A DNA stretch of 64,000 nucleotides from the NCBI GenBank assembly GCA_030710605.1, contig CP092872.1, forward strand, positions 4,014,562-4,078,561. Reading direction: 5' to 3'. Under the pieces are notes generated by a model, which saw only the letters and a program-made list of their open reading frames with translations, was not told where the DNA came from and did not search any database. The translations under genes were made by a program, and so were the position numbers. Position 1 is the first letter of the stretch; each line of letters opens with the position of its first letter. The stretch comes from Cordylochernes scorpioides. Lineage: Eukaryota > Arthropoda > Arachnida > Pseudoscorpiones > Chernetidae. Shown one piece after another: positions 21,901-32,014 of this stretch.

Positions 21901-22140
21901 ATGGGGCAATATCCTATCTTTCATCTGATTTTTATCCTTTGTTTATTAATTCTACCGTACAACTGTATTCCAATTTTATTCATTAAGTACTTGTGTATCT
22001 ATACCATGCCCGCTCGTAAAATCTTCGAACTACAAGAGGCAGTTTTTAATTTTGGACAAGCATTTATAAAACTTCTCCTAATTTTAGGAACCATCCTCGC
22101 AGAAAATCTAAATAAACTCCGCAGAGGTAGCAATAACTGA
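18790..22140 (+). CDS. Pol-type polyprotein lacking RT palm
   Basis: An ORF of about 1,115 codons, open from 18,790; the first methionine-like start is a TTG at 18,943 and residues are numbered from there. The protease region has DAG at residues 18-20 where families use DTG/DSG. A His/Thr/Asn-rich linker (about 120-300) replaces the whole RT palm; no YxDD box exists. The RT thumb (FLKAVNTYKEFIP) and RNase H follow, with the first catalytic Asp read as Asn (VYCNAS, about 370). The integrase is intact in outline: HHCC finger (about 542-580), Asp in SLDTI, Asp in LTDRAP, Glu in LCERLN, and a GPY/F module (about 820). The last ~90 residues hold two hydrophobic segments that might be an envelope relic. 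Reverse transcription would have to come from another element. Confidence 0.85.
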   Translation, partial: LDFPFNRADSAKGPDPVQQIFQASHTKPKTPQWRLFETKVGNPPNDIIKLTLDLYLTQDLPCTFLIEPDAGSNILPYHLYNRLKAQLPNLSIKKPSLDLSPLNSFTKIIGHLTFPLTIGQITRRENFHVVNASLPFGVLTLKTLYQYKLKLNYNRGTIFQLGVPLSNTIYHFKHVSNECKHGLGQNLSQRTRTAPKAFTHGKPCLHSLPKPQIFTCHHYNLTPHNFSLNPITSTLCPPHIKPPRLQSTTPIMPKQVSVHRHSSPTYRTKFTHDHTSPHHNYANVPHNIHAPIRHHATDTHNPHNKRNTHTKRQQQQTSACTTVKNNTIIPSTQNVEKIHDTKQPHNRKTLRSFLKAVNTYKEFIPDHARLRTPLVNLLKRDVIWVWDDECQKAFTNLKENLTTHPTLHLYQEGLPCQVYCNASTFSITGVLKQVYPDGKTYTVQHFSRSLRNHERNYSDLELQCLAIVESVDNFRTCLMDRKFTIFSDHPALQWLKEIKAPSGRLFRWRLRLSRYEYEVRSINGVQQYETGVVTRIPFCGFLDAPLIKNQQSSPPGKSRVTMDPNKLRTVSRKGVLKTIVPNSLTTRLLKSVHTQYNHPGISQMSRIISTQYYWQGMSKDIKQRVKTCPTCQLTKRPVGPTYGELSQPPESKEPFDLLSLDTIAGFAKYGNTKIYLHVVVDHFSRYAWAFPSKSTSTTTYQQVLKRVFQDGSPKRLLTDRAPAFTSPKFRSFLLNRNIHPLITTSNNPQANGLCERLNATLTGKLRLLHLENPKVAWTKLVKKVTLIYNKTPHSTTGFPPIYLMFGILPPEISNHNTPYPDIDKARKIAHARTQNKHLQDKNTYDKRHKQPHFGVGDLVLVKLYHHPNTGKLAPYFTGPHTILEIISPNVVRIDRPNQPLQRDTDTIHVNKLKLYTEKIHYISPPAVNTYHIKHNPNYTFPFKHLTPELFPTESLRCKPTSSEPFRHLDPAIFATRRFTSLFPDVKNCKPDNQFNHITPLPKDLRQENCEPTNHSNSTIHKVQANISESPVTKMWTNMGQYPIFHLIFILCLLILPYNCIPILFIKYLCIYTMPARKIFELQEAVFNFGQAFIKLLLILGTILAENLNKLRRGSNN

Positions 22141-24097
22141 AAAGATAACCAACCAGTGTCGGAGAAATCACGCTCCAAAAACAAGATCTGAGCCGCACAA
22201 AAAATAAATAGACGGGAGGAAACGAGAATTTGAGACACCACGACGGAAGTGTAGTCCGCAGCGGATAAATTCGGCCTCTGTAAACAAAGCGAAGCGCCCT
22301 CGTCCGATCTCCAATTTCATTCCCTCTCTTTTGCCCGACACACCCCACTTCCGTATCTCTAATTACAATGAGAAGACCCCCTATTGAGGTCGACTGGGAA
22401 CCTCACTATGCCACCGGTTTTGATTCCAGTTCGAGTCTACATATCGATTTTTACCAACCAATTACACATCCACGAAACAACACCTAGAACTAACTCACAC
22501 AACTCTTACACAACCGACTTCTAACATTTTTCACAACACACACACAAAGACAAAAAATTACACATAAAGGTTATATAGATTTCCATGTCTCCTGTACACA
22601 GCATAAATGCACTTGAGGGCTAGAATCACGTTTTTCACCTAAGTGTCGATACAGACGAGACAAAAAATTTATAGGGCATAATTGAGCAAGTAAAACATTT
22701 ATAGGGCAAAATGGAACAATCAATACATTTAGATCAGGGCATGTAGATACCAAAGGGTTCCAACCAATACATCTTATTTTTCATATCAATCATTTTTATT
22801 ATTTTCTCTCAATTAAAAGTTAAATATTTAATCAATTTATCAAATTATTCAACTTATTACCACTTTTTATCATTAATTATCATTTTTTTTTTCCAATTAG
22901 TTTATATTATCATTTTTATTTATCAATTATCATTCTATTTACCACTTGACTTATATTGTCACAACTCAATTATCAACGAAAACACTGGTTTTCGATTAAA
23001 CTAAAAACATTAAATCACCCTTTGTTGTTGAAACCTTTTATTTTTCATTTTTTTTTTCTCAAGCACTCACCTTTGATTTCGCTCAACTTTTATTTTTATT
23101 TTTATTTTGATTTCTCACAAGCCCTAATAAAACTCCCTCGGTCTCCATTCCCAATTCCGAGCTAGAACATAATTAGGCAATTTTTCTTTTTTTCTCACCA
23201 CACACCAAGCATTCACTTTGATTCCGTTCAACTCTTATTTTTATTTTTATTTTGATTTCTCAAAAGACCTAATGAAAACCCCTTCGATTTCATTCCCAAT
23301 CTCAAGTAGGATAGTAATTAGGCAATTCTTTTTTTTTTTCACCAACGCAACAAAGCATTTTCTTTTTTTTTCATACAACAAGGCTTTTTCTTTTTTTTTT
23401 GTGCAACCAAGCCTTCACTTTGATTTCATTCAACTTTTATTTTATCTTATTTTATGTTGATTTCTCAAAAGCCCTAATAGAATTCCTTCGATTTCATTCC
23501 CAATTTCGAACTAGAATATGGTTAGGCATTTTTCCTTTTTTTTTTTTTCTCTCACCATTCAACCAAACACATTCAATTTTGATTTCATTTCACTACTCTT
23601 ATTTTATTTTGTTTTGATTTCAAAGCACCTTATGAAATTTCCTCGATTCCTTTTTCTCAGAATTCGAGCAAAAAAGTAACTAAGCAGTTGTCTTTGTCAC
23701 CATGCAACAAAATATTTTTCTTTTTCAACCAAACACATTCAATTTTGATTTCATTCAACTATTTTTATATTATTTTTATTTGATTTCAAAAGCCTTAATA
23801 GAACTCCCTCGATATCATTTCTTATCTCGAGTAGAATTCGTTTAGGCGCATTTTTTTTTTTGCCCACTATGTACCATAACATTCATTGATTTCTTACAAT
23901 TAAAAAATTTTTGATTTCTATTAATTATACTCAACCTATATCATCAACCCCATTCTATCTTACTTTTATGTCACCAGCAATGCTTGTATATAGCCCCTCA
24001 ATACCCACAACTAATTTTCCCACAAAATTATTTTTCATTTTACAGAATTCTCTCAGGCTAACCCCTTCTTGAATTCTTCACATGTAGGGGGCGCATC
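22141..24097 (+). other. Gypsy 3' region: T-rich degenerate repeats
   Basis: No coding similarity is visible. From about 23,030 to 23,870 roughly five imperfect units of 130-180 bp repeat (TTTTATTTTGATTTCTC, ACTCCCTCGATTTCATTCCC, TAATTAGGCAATTTTTC). The region occupies the place where an envelope gene would lie. A purine tract (GTAGGGGGCG) immediately precedes the 3' LTR and is the likely polypurine tract. Confidence 0.7.
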
Positions 24098-24913
24098 TGT
24101 CATAATTTGTATATAATTAAATGCAACCCCGACCCACTATGTATGTACCATGTATGATTTTCAAAGACTTAATAAAGAACAAGGTAACTGGAGGAAAGAA
24201 AGTAACAAAAGATATAGGAAGTAAGACTAAAGCGGGCACGACTATTTTGGCACCCCTGTGTCAACATTGCAGGGGCAGAGACCGGTCGTCTCTAGTGACC
24301 GCAGAAGTTATATTAGACAAGAAGCACTCGACACTTCCTGGAAAAACAGGATGTATTTGGTGACCAGAAGTTATAAATATTAAGCTAACGCCCAACATTT
24401 CCGGCAAAGATAGGACGTATTTGATAACACGGAAGTAAATAAAGTCAAAATGGCACTCGACACTTCCTATTAAAGCAGATCATATCTTTCACCAAAGGAA
24501 ACCGCCGGCCTATCAGAAGATAGCACCTTAAGTAGGTCAACCAATAGGGAAAGATCATGTGAGATCTCTCAACCAATCAGAGAGAAACTGACTCGTGGTG
24601 TTAAATCGAAAGACAAGAATAGTGAGTTACGCTTTGGCTCCCAAGGAGGTGACATCGGCTTTAGACCTCTCTCCCTCGGCTCATCCCACAGCTAAGTACA
24701 ATCACCGCCATGTGATTAGTTAAGGACAAATCAAAACCACCCCGCTCTTCTCAAGCTTTCTTTCCTCCAATCCAGTTACCTTTTATTTTCAAAATAATCA
24801 TGTGTCCTGATTATTCCTAACTGTGTGCTTCACTTACCACCCAACGACTGCGCTTCAATCAAATCTCACCATTCGCATCCAACAACAAGAAACCCCGCAA
24901 CGATATTGCCACA
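24098..24913 (+). repeat. 3' LTR of gypsy element
   Basis: 816 bp, matching 17,563-18,378 in length and, as far as I checked, in sequence. It ends ATTGCCACA next to TATATAC. Confidence 0.92.
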
Positions 24914-24989
24914 TATATACGATTTTGTAATATGTAAATAAATTATAGCATATATATATTTAGATGTTTTTATTTTCGTCGTGTGTAGT

Positions 24990-25075
24990 TATCTGGAATC
25001 ATACTTCTAGTTCACCTGTTGAAAGACAGGTTGGTCCGAAATCTGTAGAAATAAAAATTGAGAAATCTGACCCTG
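24990..25075 (+). mobile_element. PLE-type end
   Basis: CACCTGTTGAAAGAC, AGGTTGGTC, CGAAATCTGTAG and AAATAAAAATTG (25,014-25,048) repeat the heptamer-hairpin-GAAA layout seen at other PLE ends. Only the terminus remains. Confidence 0.45.
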
Positions 25076-25145
25076 GATTGTACTTGTTGATCTTATTTTA
25101 AATATAGGAAAAGTGTTAGAATCCTCTATTTCTCTCTCCTTATAA

Positions 25146-25420
25146 ATACACCTAACCCCCGATTTACACGGTAGATACGTTCCTGAGAAAAACGTGTAAA
25201 TCGAAAATTAAAAATGTTTTAAAAATCAGAAATACAGACACAGTGTGGGTGTGCAGCAAGTCAGCACATAAGCTCGGGATTCCTCGTGAGATGTGTACAC
25301 TGCGCATGTGTTCAATCACAGTAGCATTTAGTATAGTGCGATAAAAACAAAAAAAATATTTGGAAGCGAAAAGCGAAAACGTGTAAAACAAGTACCGTGT
25401 AAATCGGGGGTTAGGTGTAT
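25146..25420. mobile_element. MITE with 27-bp inverted repeats
   Basis: ACACCTAACCCCCGATTTAC at 25,146 and its complement ending at 25,420 enclose about 275 bp of non-coding sequence. The duplicated flank is TA-like. The transposase family is unknown. Confidence 0.75.
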
Positions 25421-25479
25421 ATCATTTAATGAACTTCCCTTTTACAATTCTATAATATCAAATAAATGATATTTGTTAA

Positions 25480-25590
25480 AATTTTACACAAATAAATTTA
25501 CTGGCAATGCGTTTCTTCGCATGTAAATTTGCCAGTAAATTTATTTGTGTAAAATTTTAACGATAGATGGCAATAAAAAAAAATTAATTT
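25480..25590. mobile_element. Family F terminal fragment
   Basis: AATTTTACACAAATAAATTT and its inverted copy meet around CGTTTCTTCGCATG, and TAACGATAGATGGCAATA follows. It equals the two ends of the elements at 9,560-10,010 and 49,236-49,500 joined without the middle. Confidence 0.6.
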
Positions 25591-26125
25591 ACTAAATGAT
25601 ATTTGTGTAAATATGTAAAATTATTGATTTATTTATAGAAACCATATTCACATAGGCACACTTTAAGTTGCATATTCACCGTATAACCCAAATGGATTGG
25701 CCCACAAGCCAAGCAATTAGGCATCATTAATTAGAACTAGCGGTTAGATATCCCAGCGCGCTGATTGGCTCTAATTACCCTCAGACGACTATTTAAATAT
25801 TTCACAAAACAATATCACTTTTTGTGGTTCCTTTTAATTACAGCGTCGAACAATATGCCATCAATATCGTGCCTGACAACGCGGGTTTAATTAAAACCGT
25901 GTCATTTGTACACCAGTTGCTGTCGCACCCAGGACGTAACGGCTTGATGTGACCAAGCTGCTACTGATGCTGGGCTGGAGAGAGGGTAGAACCTCTAAAG
26001 GAAGACTGTACAGAGTCGCCTGATCTCTTCTAGAGGTAGTCTCTTATTGAGAGCTGTGTTAGATAAATCACAACCGATTTCTGGTTTATAAAATGTTCTA
26101 TCATTGATTGTACTGCTCATAATTG
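25591..26125. other. Unassigned, moderately GC-rich spacer
   Basis: A patch at 25,690-26,060 is less AT-rich than its surroundings and holds ATTTAAATA at 25,790-25,798, but I see no open frame with a domain. Its role is unknown. Confidence 0.4.
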
Positions 26126-26498
26126 TTGCACCAAGTTGCAGCTTTGCAGGGTCGTCGACCTTGGTTTCCTCCTTCTTGGTGTTATACACCGAGCGGGTTT
26201 TCATACTCAAAGCAAATAAATAAAAGTAAAAGAAAATAAATAAAAGTAAATAAAAATAAATTACCTTTCAACGTTATTGTGTTTATTTATTCGTGGTCTT
26301 CCTCGTAGGTCGTGATCCGCAGGCTTGGTCTAGGTCCTCTCTCGCTCCAATAACCAATCAAGATATATGTACAATAAAATATTACAAGAGGAATGAAACT
26401 ATAAAAATGAATGATGATAATCTAAATAATCTGTTTTAAATAAATATTAAATATCATAGAATATCCTGAATAAATGTAGGGCGTATTAAAATTGATTT
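26126..26498. repeat. Dispersed repeat, copy 2 of 2
   Basis: It matches 2,962-3,370 in the same orientation from GTTGCACCAAGTTGCAGC to GTAGGGCGTATT, with an extra AAATAAATAAAAGTAAA repeat. Class unknown. Confidence 0.75.
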
Positions 26499-26675
26499 AA
26501 CAATATTGAAAGGTTATGCTTGAATTTAAACAATTTTTAACTATTCGTCACACAAAATTTGTTAATTTATTTTATTTAACAATAGCAGAATACACGCTAT
26601 ATCCACAAATCGGATATTGGCGTGTGAAATATATACATTTGAATGAAAGAAAAGAAGTTTAAAGAGATATATATA

Positions 26676-27833
26676 TGTAATGTTCCTGTCGACTTACTGT
26701 AATGATCCTGTCGACTCTCTGTGGTGTTCCTGTCGTGGTGTGCTGCTGTGTCGAAATCCTGTCGACTTACTGTGGAAATGCCTGTCGACTCTAATCTTTT
26801 GCTGTGGTATTTTGGTTTGCTGTATTAAGTCGTGGTGTAAGCTGATGATTGTGCAGTCGTGAGTGGTGGTTGTGCAGTCGTGAAGGTGATTGTGCAGTCG
26901 TGAGTGGTGGTTGTGCAGTCGTGAAGGTGATTGTGCAGTCGTGAGTGGTGGTTGTGCAGTCGTGAAGGTGATTGTGCAGTCGTGAGTGGTGGTTGTGCAG
27001 TCGTGAGTGGTGGTTGTGCAGTCGTGAAGGTGATTGTGCAGTCGTGAGTGGTGGTTGTGCAGTCGTGAAGGTGATTGTGCAGTCGTGAGTGGTGGTTGTG
27101 CAGTCGTGAGTGGTGGTTGTGCAGTCGTGAAGGTGATTGTGCAGTCGTGAGTGGTGGTTGTGCAGTCGTGAAGGTGATTGTGCAGTCGTGAGTGGTGGTT
27201 GTGCAGTCGTGAGTGGTGGTTGTGCAGTCGTGAAGGTGATTGTGCAGTCGTGAGTGGTGGTTGTGCAGTCGTGCTGGTTATTGTGCAGTCGTGCTGGTGA
27301 TTGTGCAGTCGTGCTGGTGATTATGCAGTCGTGAATGGTGGTTGTGCAGTCGTGAATGGTGGTTGTGGTAAAGCACACAGAGACGAATCAAAGGAGAAAC
27401 CGAGGCATCGGGGAGAGAACGTAACGACCTTGCGGCCAGCGGCCAACGGCCACCTACCAACGGACTATCTTCTGCTGTCTGCTATCTGGCAACACTGAAC
27501 TCACTAACTCTCTAACGAACTGTCTGCTATGTTGCAACACTCAACCGTTTACTCTGGCCTTGACTCTGATTGGCTGCTGGGCAAGCCCTTTGTTAGCTCA
27601 GGCGTAACGACGCGCCTCGGTGTCTAGCGTTTGATCTTAGGTTTTGGTTTCTATAGTTTGGCCTTGGTTGCAACGTTCTCTAGATGCCTTTGTATTTATT
27701 TGAACACACCAAATCGATGCATACAAAGTTAATGGGTTAAATGAGGATTGGGTACAATGACAATTAGAGTAGGGGTTGTAAGAAGGGGTGGGGAGCATTT
27801 ACACATGTTTTTTATCATTCTTAAATTACCACA
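26676..27833 (-). mobile_element. Solo LTR of the TATA family, with minisatellite
   Basis: The 1,158-bp segment starts TG and ends CA in a TATATA context. Sense (minus) ends with GTCGACAGGAACATTACA, as in the related LTRs. It carries ACGACTGC many times because that motif sits inside the internal minisatellite at 26,845-27,365. Confidence 0.75.
26845..27365 (+). repeat. 19-bp minisatellite inside the LTR
   Basis: About 27 units of GTGATTGTGCAGTCGTGA-type sequence alternate between two variants, GAAGGTGATT and GAGTGGTGGTT, giving an irregular higher-order pattern. Each unit contains GCAGTCGT, the family-wide LTR motif. The long minus-strand His/Thr-rich frame is a translation of this repeat, not a gene. 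Confidence 0.9.
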
Positions 27834-27957
27834 TATATATATTTACATATCAGTATTGATTACATTAGTAGACAGTTATTTAGTTAAGTACATTCTGCAG
27901 AATTTTTGAATCTTTGGTGTATGTCCTTAGTGTAGACCACATGTTGCATATTTGTTA

Positions 27958-28196
27958 TGACAATAAAAATAAACTTTATTGACTATTTAGTCAACAATTA
28001 CACTCAGTCAAGAATCAGTAATGGAATATTTACATCTGGATTCCGTCAGGAGCCGAGAGTCAGCCTGAGCTCGGATATTCCTCTTTGAATCGTTGGATGG
28101 TAGTCGCGAGTACGCTCGGCGGCTGTACCGAGAAACTCGGCAAGAATGACCCTATGTCCAGGTCTAGACGAGAGAAACTCGAAGAGATCCTCCCTG
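27958..28196 (-). pseudogene. LINE 3' tail (R1/I type)
   Basis: The minus strand reads EFLSSRPGHRVILAEFLGTA and then AERTRDYHPTIQ before stops, typical of the C-terminal tail of R1/I-group LINE ORF2. It is followed by a 3' end with ATAAAGTTTATTTTTATTGT. Only the last ~240 bp remain. Confidence 0.6.
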
Positions 28197-28256
28197 CATA
28201 TTTGTTATGGGAAGTTGATTTAGTTCCCTAAGGTCAGTTAATGGTTAAAACAAACT

Positions 28257-28330
28257 ATAAAGGTCGCCTCTCCAGTCAAAATAGATACATTTATAGTTGA
28301 ATATCATCCCGGCAAAATCCCCATCTATAA
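28257..28330. mobile_element. MITE M1 fragment
   Basis: AAAGGTCGCCTCTCCAGTC and ATCCCGGCAAAATC match M1 and its immediate flank at 17,395-17,560. Short and degenerate. Confidence 0.5.
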
Positions 28331-28465
28331 AACAAATTAATGATTGCAACCAATAGTTAACCAGAAATTAATCGAATTAGAAAAACTAGATTTTTGTGGG
28401 TAAAAAGTTTATCTATTTATTTTGAGGTGTTGCAAACTTCTGAGCAAATTTTACTCTTCAACAGG

Positions 28466-28815
28466 CAAATCTATTTATTTATTTCAACACACAAAACGCG
28501 ATATCCCGGCTAGGGATAATTGCGTCGATTTTTTTAAACAGAAACAGTTATAAACATATTATACAAGAAAAAGTAATTAAAAATAAAAAGAGAGAAGCAA
28601 TAGTATATAGTATTAGGAACCTGAACCTTTCAGGTTTGAAAGATAATCATAAATATATTTACAAAAATAGTTAAATCTATGATAATTCTCTCTGCTATTT
28701 ACAAATTGATATAGATCTACAACATTATTTATTGTCTGTTGTCTAGCGGTGAAGAAGAGTGGACATTCCAACAGTAGGTGTCTCGAGTCCTGGAATTCGT
28801 TGCTTAATGACAGCT
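28466..28815 (-). pseudogene. LINE 3' tail, minus copy
   Basis: On the minus strand the frame reads NEFQDSRHLLLECPLFFTA and then RQQTINNVVDLYQF, a LINE ORF2 C-terminus with the usual HxxxxC. It ends in the 3' UTR GGGATATCGCGTTTTGTGTG and TTGAAATAAATAAA. The same tail occurs in plus orientation at 54,455-54,835. 5'-truncated and dead. Confidence 0.7.
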
Positions 28816-29254
28816 ATAGTCTTCAATCGCGCCAATTTTTATTAAAAATCCCTTAAAATTTCCATGGTTCCTTATAAGCTGGGTGTTATAAAAACATTTA
28901 TTGTACCCATAGAAGGGCGATTTGTCAGAAAGTTTGTACAACCATTTATAAAATAAAATCTTTTTGGTCGCAGTGGTACAGCCTACTCCACGCTGACGAT
29001 CGCCAACAGCGCGAAACGCGTTCGTGGATGGCTTTTCTTAATTTATCAAGAAATTGGGTTGACCAAATATCAGGGAACAGGTTAAAACAATGTTTAGTTG
29101 ATTTCTGTTCCACTAGATGGCGCTCTGCCTTCTGTAAAGCACATGTGCTCCTGGTCAGGATATGTTCTTTTTTATTTTCAACCATTTATAAGTGAACGAA
29201 ACTCTTCTCTCTCCTTCTTGTGATTAATCTTCTATTATAACTCAAATAAAGATA
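28816..29254. other. Unassigned spacer
   Basis: A minus-strand frame at 28,946-29,185 has no recognisable domain. It contains a CTAGATGGCGCTCTGCC word shared in part with the mariner terminal repeat, but the match is too short to call. Confidence 0.4.
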
Positions 29255-29455
29255 TAAAATGAAAGGATTTAAAAGCACGAATGTTTCCTTTATACATAAT
29301 TCAAACTTCTACTGCCCTTACTGCGATGAAAAATATATTGGGAGGGCTTGGCCACATTTTTTCATCGCAGTAAGGACAGTAGAAGTTTGCATTATGTATA
29401 AAGGAAACATTCGTGCTCTTAAATCCTTTCATTTTATATGTATAGATGGCGCGTT
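29255..29455. mobile_element. Palindromic family F element
   Basis: Near-perfect arms of about 85 bp (GGATTTAAAAGCACGAATG, ACTTCTACTGCCCTTACTG) surround TTGGGAGGGCTTGGC. TAGATGGCGCG follows at the end. A second, single-arm fragment extends over 29,560-29,665. Confidence 0.7.
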
Positions 29456-29985
29456 ATTGCTTTGTGCCAAATAAAGATGGATCTATTTTCAAAAAACTAT
29501 AAACCTATAAGAAATTTGAACTATTTTTGACAGGATTTGTTTATTTTTTAAATATACCAATTTTTTACTGTCCTTACTGCAATGAATTATTATTATTGCC
29601 GTATAAAATTATAAATAGTTTAAAATTTTTATAACAGATGGCGCGCTAATGCATTATATTAACCCCTATATATACAGGGTGATCCAAAAGTCCCGCACTA
29701 TTTTAAAAATTAATAACTCCGCGAATATTTGCGCTAGAGCAATGCGGTAAACACCATTGTATTCAGGATGCAATGGGATATTTTATGGCAAATAATGAAA
29801 AATTCGAAATTGATTTTAGTTACAATTTTATTCGCCAGATGGCGCTCTACCAGAATTAGAGATTCAGCGGCCAAATTGTTTGATAAATTGAAAAATATAA
29901 CTGATCGACACGTATTTTTCCTTTTTTCCTTACCAGGAAAGAACCCTAATAATATCAAATAACAAATTAATAAAACACCACTTCG

Positions 29986-30805
29986 CCAAAAGTATGAAGA
30001 ATTGGTTAACGATTTTCAAATACAATCAGAGATATGTAAAATAGGTAAATGCAAATTAAAACATGTAGCAAAAATATTTATATTTTATATGGAGTTTTGT
30101 GAAATAGTTTGAATGTTTGAAAAACACTGCTGATATCAATACACAAATTTTTGAAATGTTAATATAGTACCAAAAATTATGATGGCACTACTAATAGGAT
30201 TTCTTGCTATAAGAAATGTGTAGTTTCTTGACTGATTGGCGACACTTGACTATTTAACTGGATATTTGTCATGATCCAAAAAATGAAATATAGAGGGGAG
30301 TGACAAAATATATTTGTCGTACTTTATTCCAAATATCCTATGGGCTTGTCAAATGTTATCATTGTTTATTATACTGTACACAATTTTAAAAAATGTGTCC
30401 CTTCAAATAAAAATAATTTTTAAATCGACCTTTTGCGTTGAAAAACGTGGTAGTAAAATCATTTTGTATTATTTTTTTTCCACAAAATTTCTAAAGTTAT
30501 TGGTGTACAGAAAATATTCCTTATGCTATTTCTTCTAATGAGCGAAAAGCGAAAACTAAACATAAGAGGAAAAATTGTGTGTACCAGTGTTATTCGAGAA
30601 GTTATAACACTCTGGTTTGCACGACATAATATGTGAGCAAATGACAAACAAAATATTACTGTTCACAAAAAAAAAAAAAAAAGAGTCAAGATGTGAGGGC
30701 AGCATTTATTATCCCCATATCCCAACACAAAGAGCTGCAAAATATTGGTAGATAATATAATACATGGCGGCCTATATAACACATGAGGTAACTGCCTTCT
30801 CTCTT
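29986..30805. other. Mariner internal non-coding DNA
   Basis: This lies between the left terminal repeat and the transposase relic. I see no similarity to a protein; a poly-A run occurs at 30,668-30,684. Confidence 0.5.
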
Positions 30806-31551
30806 GGGTCACAATCCTTTCTCAATGTGGCACCCTTCATTCTCAATCACCGCCTGCATACGATAAATGACAGAATGGACAGCATTAAATAACATATCTG
30901 TTGAAATTGATAAAACGTGCCATCTGATAGAAGCCTTCAACATGGCCAATGTGGTAGGCCAGCATCGATAAACACACGATTTAATGTACCCCCATAGACA
31001 AAATTCGCAAGGCGTCAAGTCTAGTGATCTTGGAGGCCACTGGTATATAAAGTGGCGACTTATCACACGATTTTCACTGAACGTATCCTTCAGCAATTGT
31101 TTGGCACCTCGGGAGATATGAGGAGGTCCTCCATCTTTCATGAATGTTATTTCGCTCAGTGCTTTTGCCCTGCAATATGGGAAATACCTTTTCTCTCAAA
31201 AGTTGAACATAACGTTCACCAGTTACAAAAACGGTTTTAAAAGTTCTTCCATTGATTTTTCAAAGAAGAATGGCCCAATAATAAAAGAATGAACCCACAC
31301 AAAACTGTAACTCTAGGCTGGTAAAGTGGCATTTCTGTATAAACCCTAGGGTTTTCTGTTGCCCAAATGCGGCTGTTTTGAATATTAAATTCTCCGTTTA
31401 GAGAAAAGTGAGCATCATCTGTCCACAGAACATTCGACAGCCAGTTTTCATCAATATCAATTTGCCGGAAAACCCATGCAGCGAATTCTTGACGCATCTC
31501 AAAATCGCCAACTTTCAGCTCGTGAAATCTTTGAATTTTGTATGGGTACAC
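30806..31551 (-). pseudogene. Tc1/mariner-superfamily transposase relic
   Basis: The minus strand encodes the catalytic half of a transposase common in arthropod genomes. From 31,551 it reads KVGDFEMRQEFAAWVFRQ, then VLWTDDAHFSLNG (first catalytic Asp) and WATENPR. After a break near 31,237 it has MKDGGPPHIS, where the second Asp is kept, and WPPRSLDLTPCEFCLWGYIK, with the third acidic position in SLDLTP. The DNA-binding N-terminus is missing at the point where LINE A begins (about 31,540). Two frame breaks and the lost N-terminus make it non-functional. Confidence 0.85.
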
Positions 31552-31857
31552 ACAATAGAGACATTAAGTGAAGCGTCTTCGGATATCACAATCATACTCG
31601 GCGAATTTAACGCCAAAAGTTCAATTTGGAATCAACTGTCCAGGATAACAAAAGTCAGCAGGTTAAGGACATGCTAACCGACCTTACACCGTTAAATAAC
31701 GGAGAGAACACCTACCTATCTAAGTCCACAGGCACAGAATCCGCAATAGACATCACAGCGATAAATTACAATATCGCACCCACAACACAATGGAAAATCC
31801 TGAGAGGTGCAATCAGTGACCACAGAAATTGAGAATGTCCATTAGAATAAAAGAACA

Positions 31858-32014
31858 TGGAACTTTAGGAAAGCCGACTTGAAAAAAATTCACAGAAAAG
31901 CTTGAAGAACCGTGCAACGAAAAATTGAATTACTTCTGTAATTCAATTTTTCGTTGCACGGTTCTTCAAGCTTTTCTGTGAATTTTTTTCAAGTCGGCTT
32001 TCCTAAAGTTCCAT
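31858..32014. repeat. Inverted duplication inside LINE A
   Basis: Two arms of about 75 bp are perfectly complementary around TTC at 31,937-31,939. The sense arm is LINE coding sequence and the second arm is its exact reverse complement. This looks like a template-switch or hairpin-repair scar. Confidence 0.9.

Larger units (their letters stand above)
17563..24913 (+). mobile_element. Gypsy-type LTR retroelement, RT- and gag-deficient
   Basis: The element is 7,351 bp between TATA target repeats (17,559-17,562 and 24,914-24,917). LTRs are 816 bp each and show no difference that I could find by eye. The internal part has a short leader, a pol-type ORF with protease, RNase H and integrase, and a ~2-kb T-rich 3' region. 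A gag gene is missing (only about 560 bp separate the LTR and the protease) and the RT palm is absent. Identical LTRs with missing enzymes point to recent mobilisation in trans. Confidence 0.9.

Noticed and set aside
26791-27378. Minus-strand 195-codon His/Thr/Asp-rich frame
   Set aside because: It is a translation of the 19-bp minisatellite; repeat phase and composition explain it.
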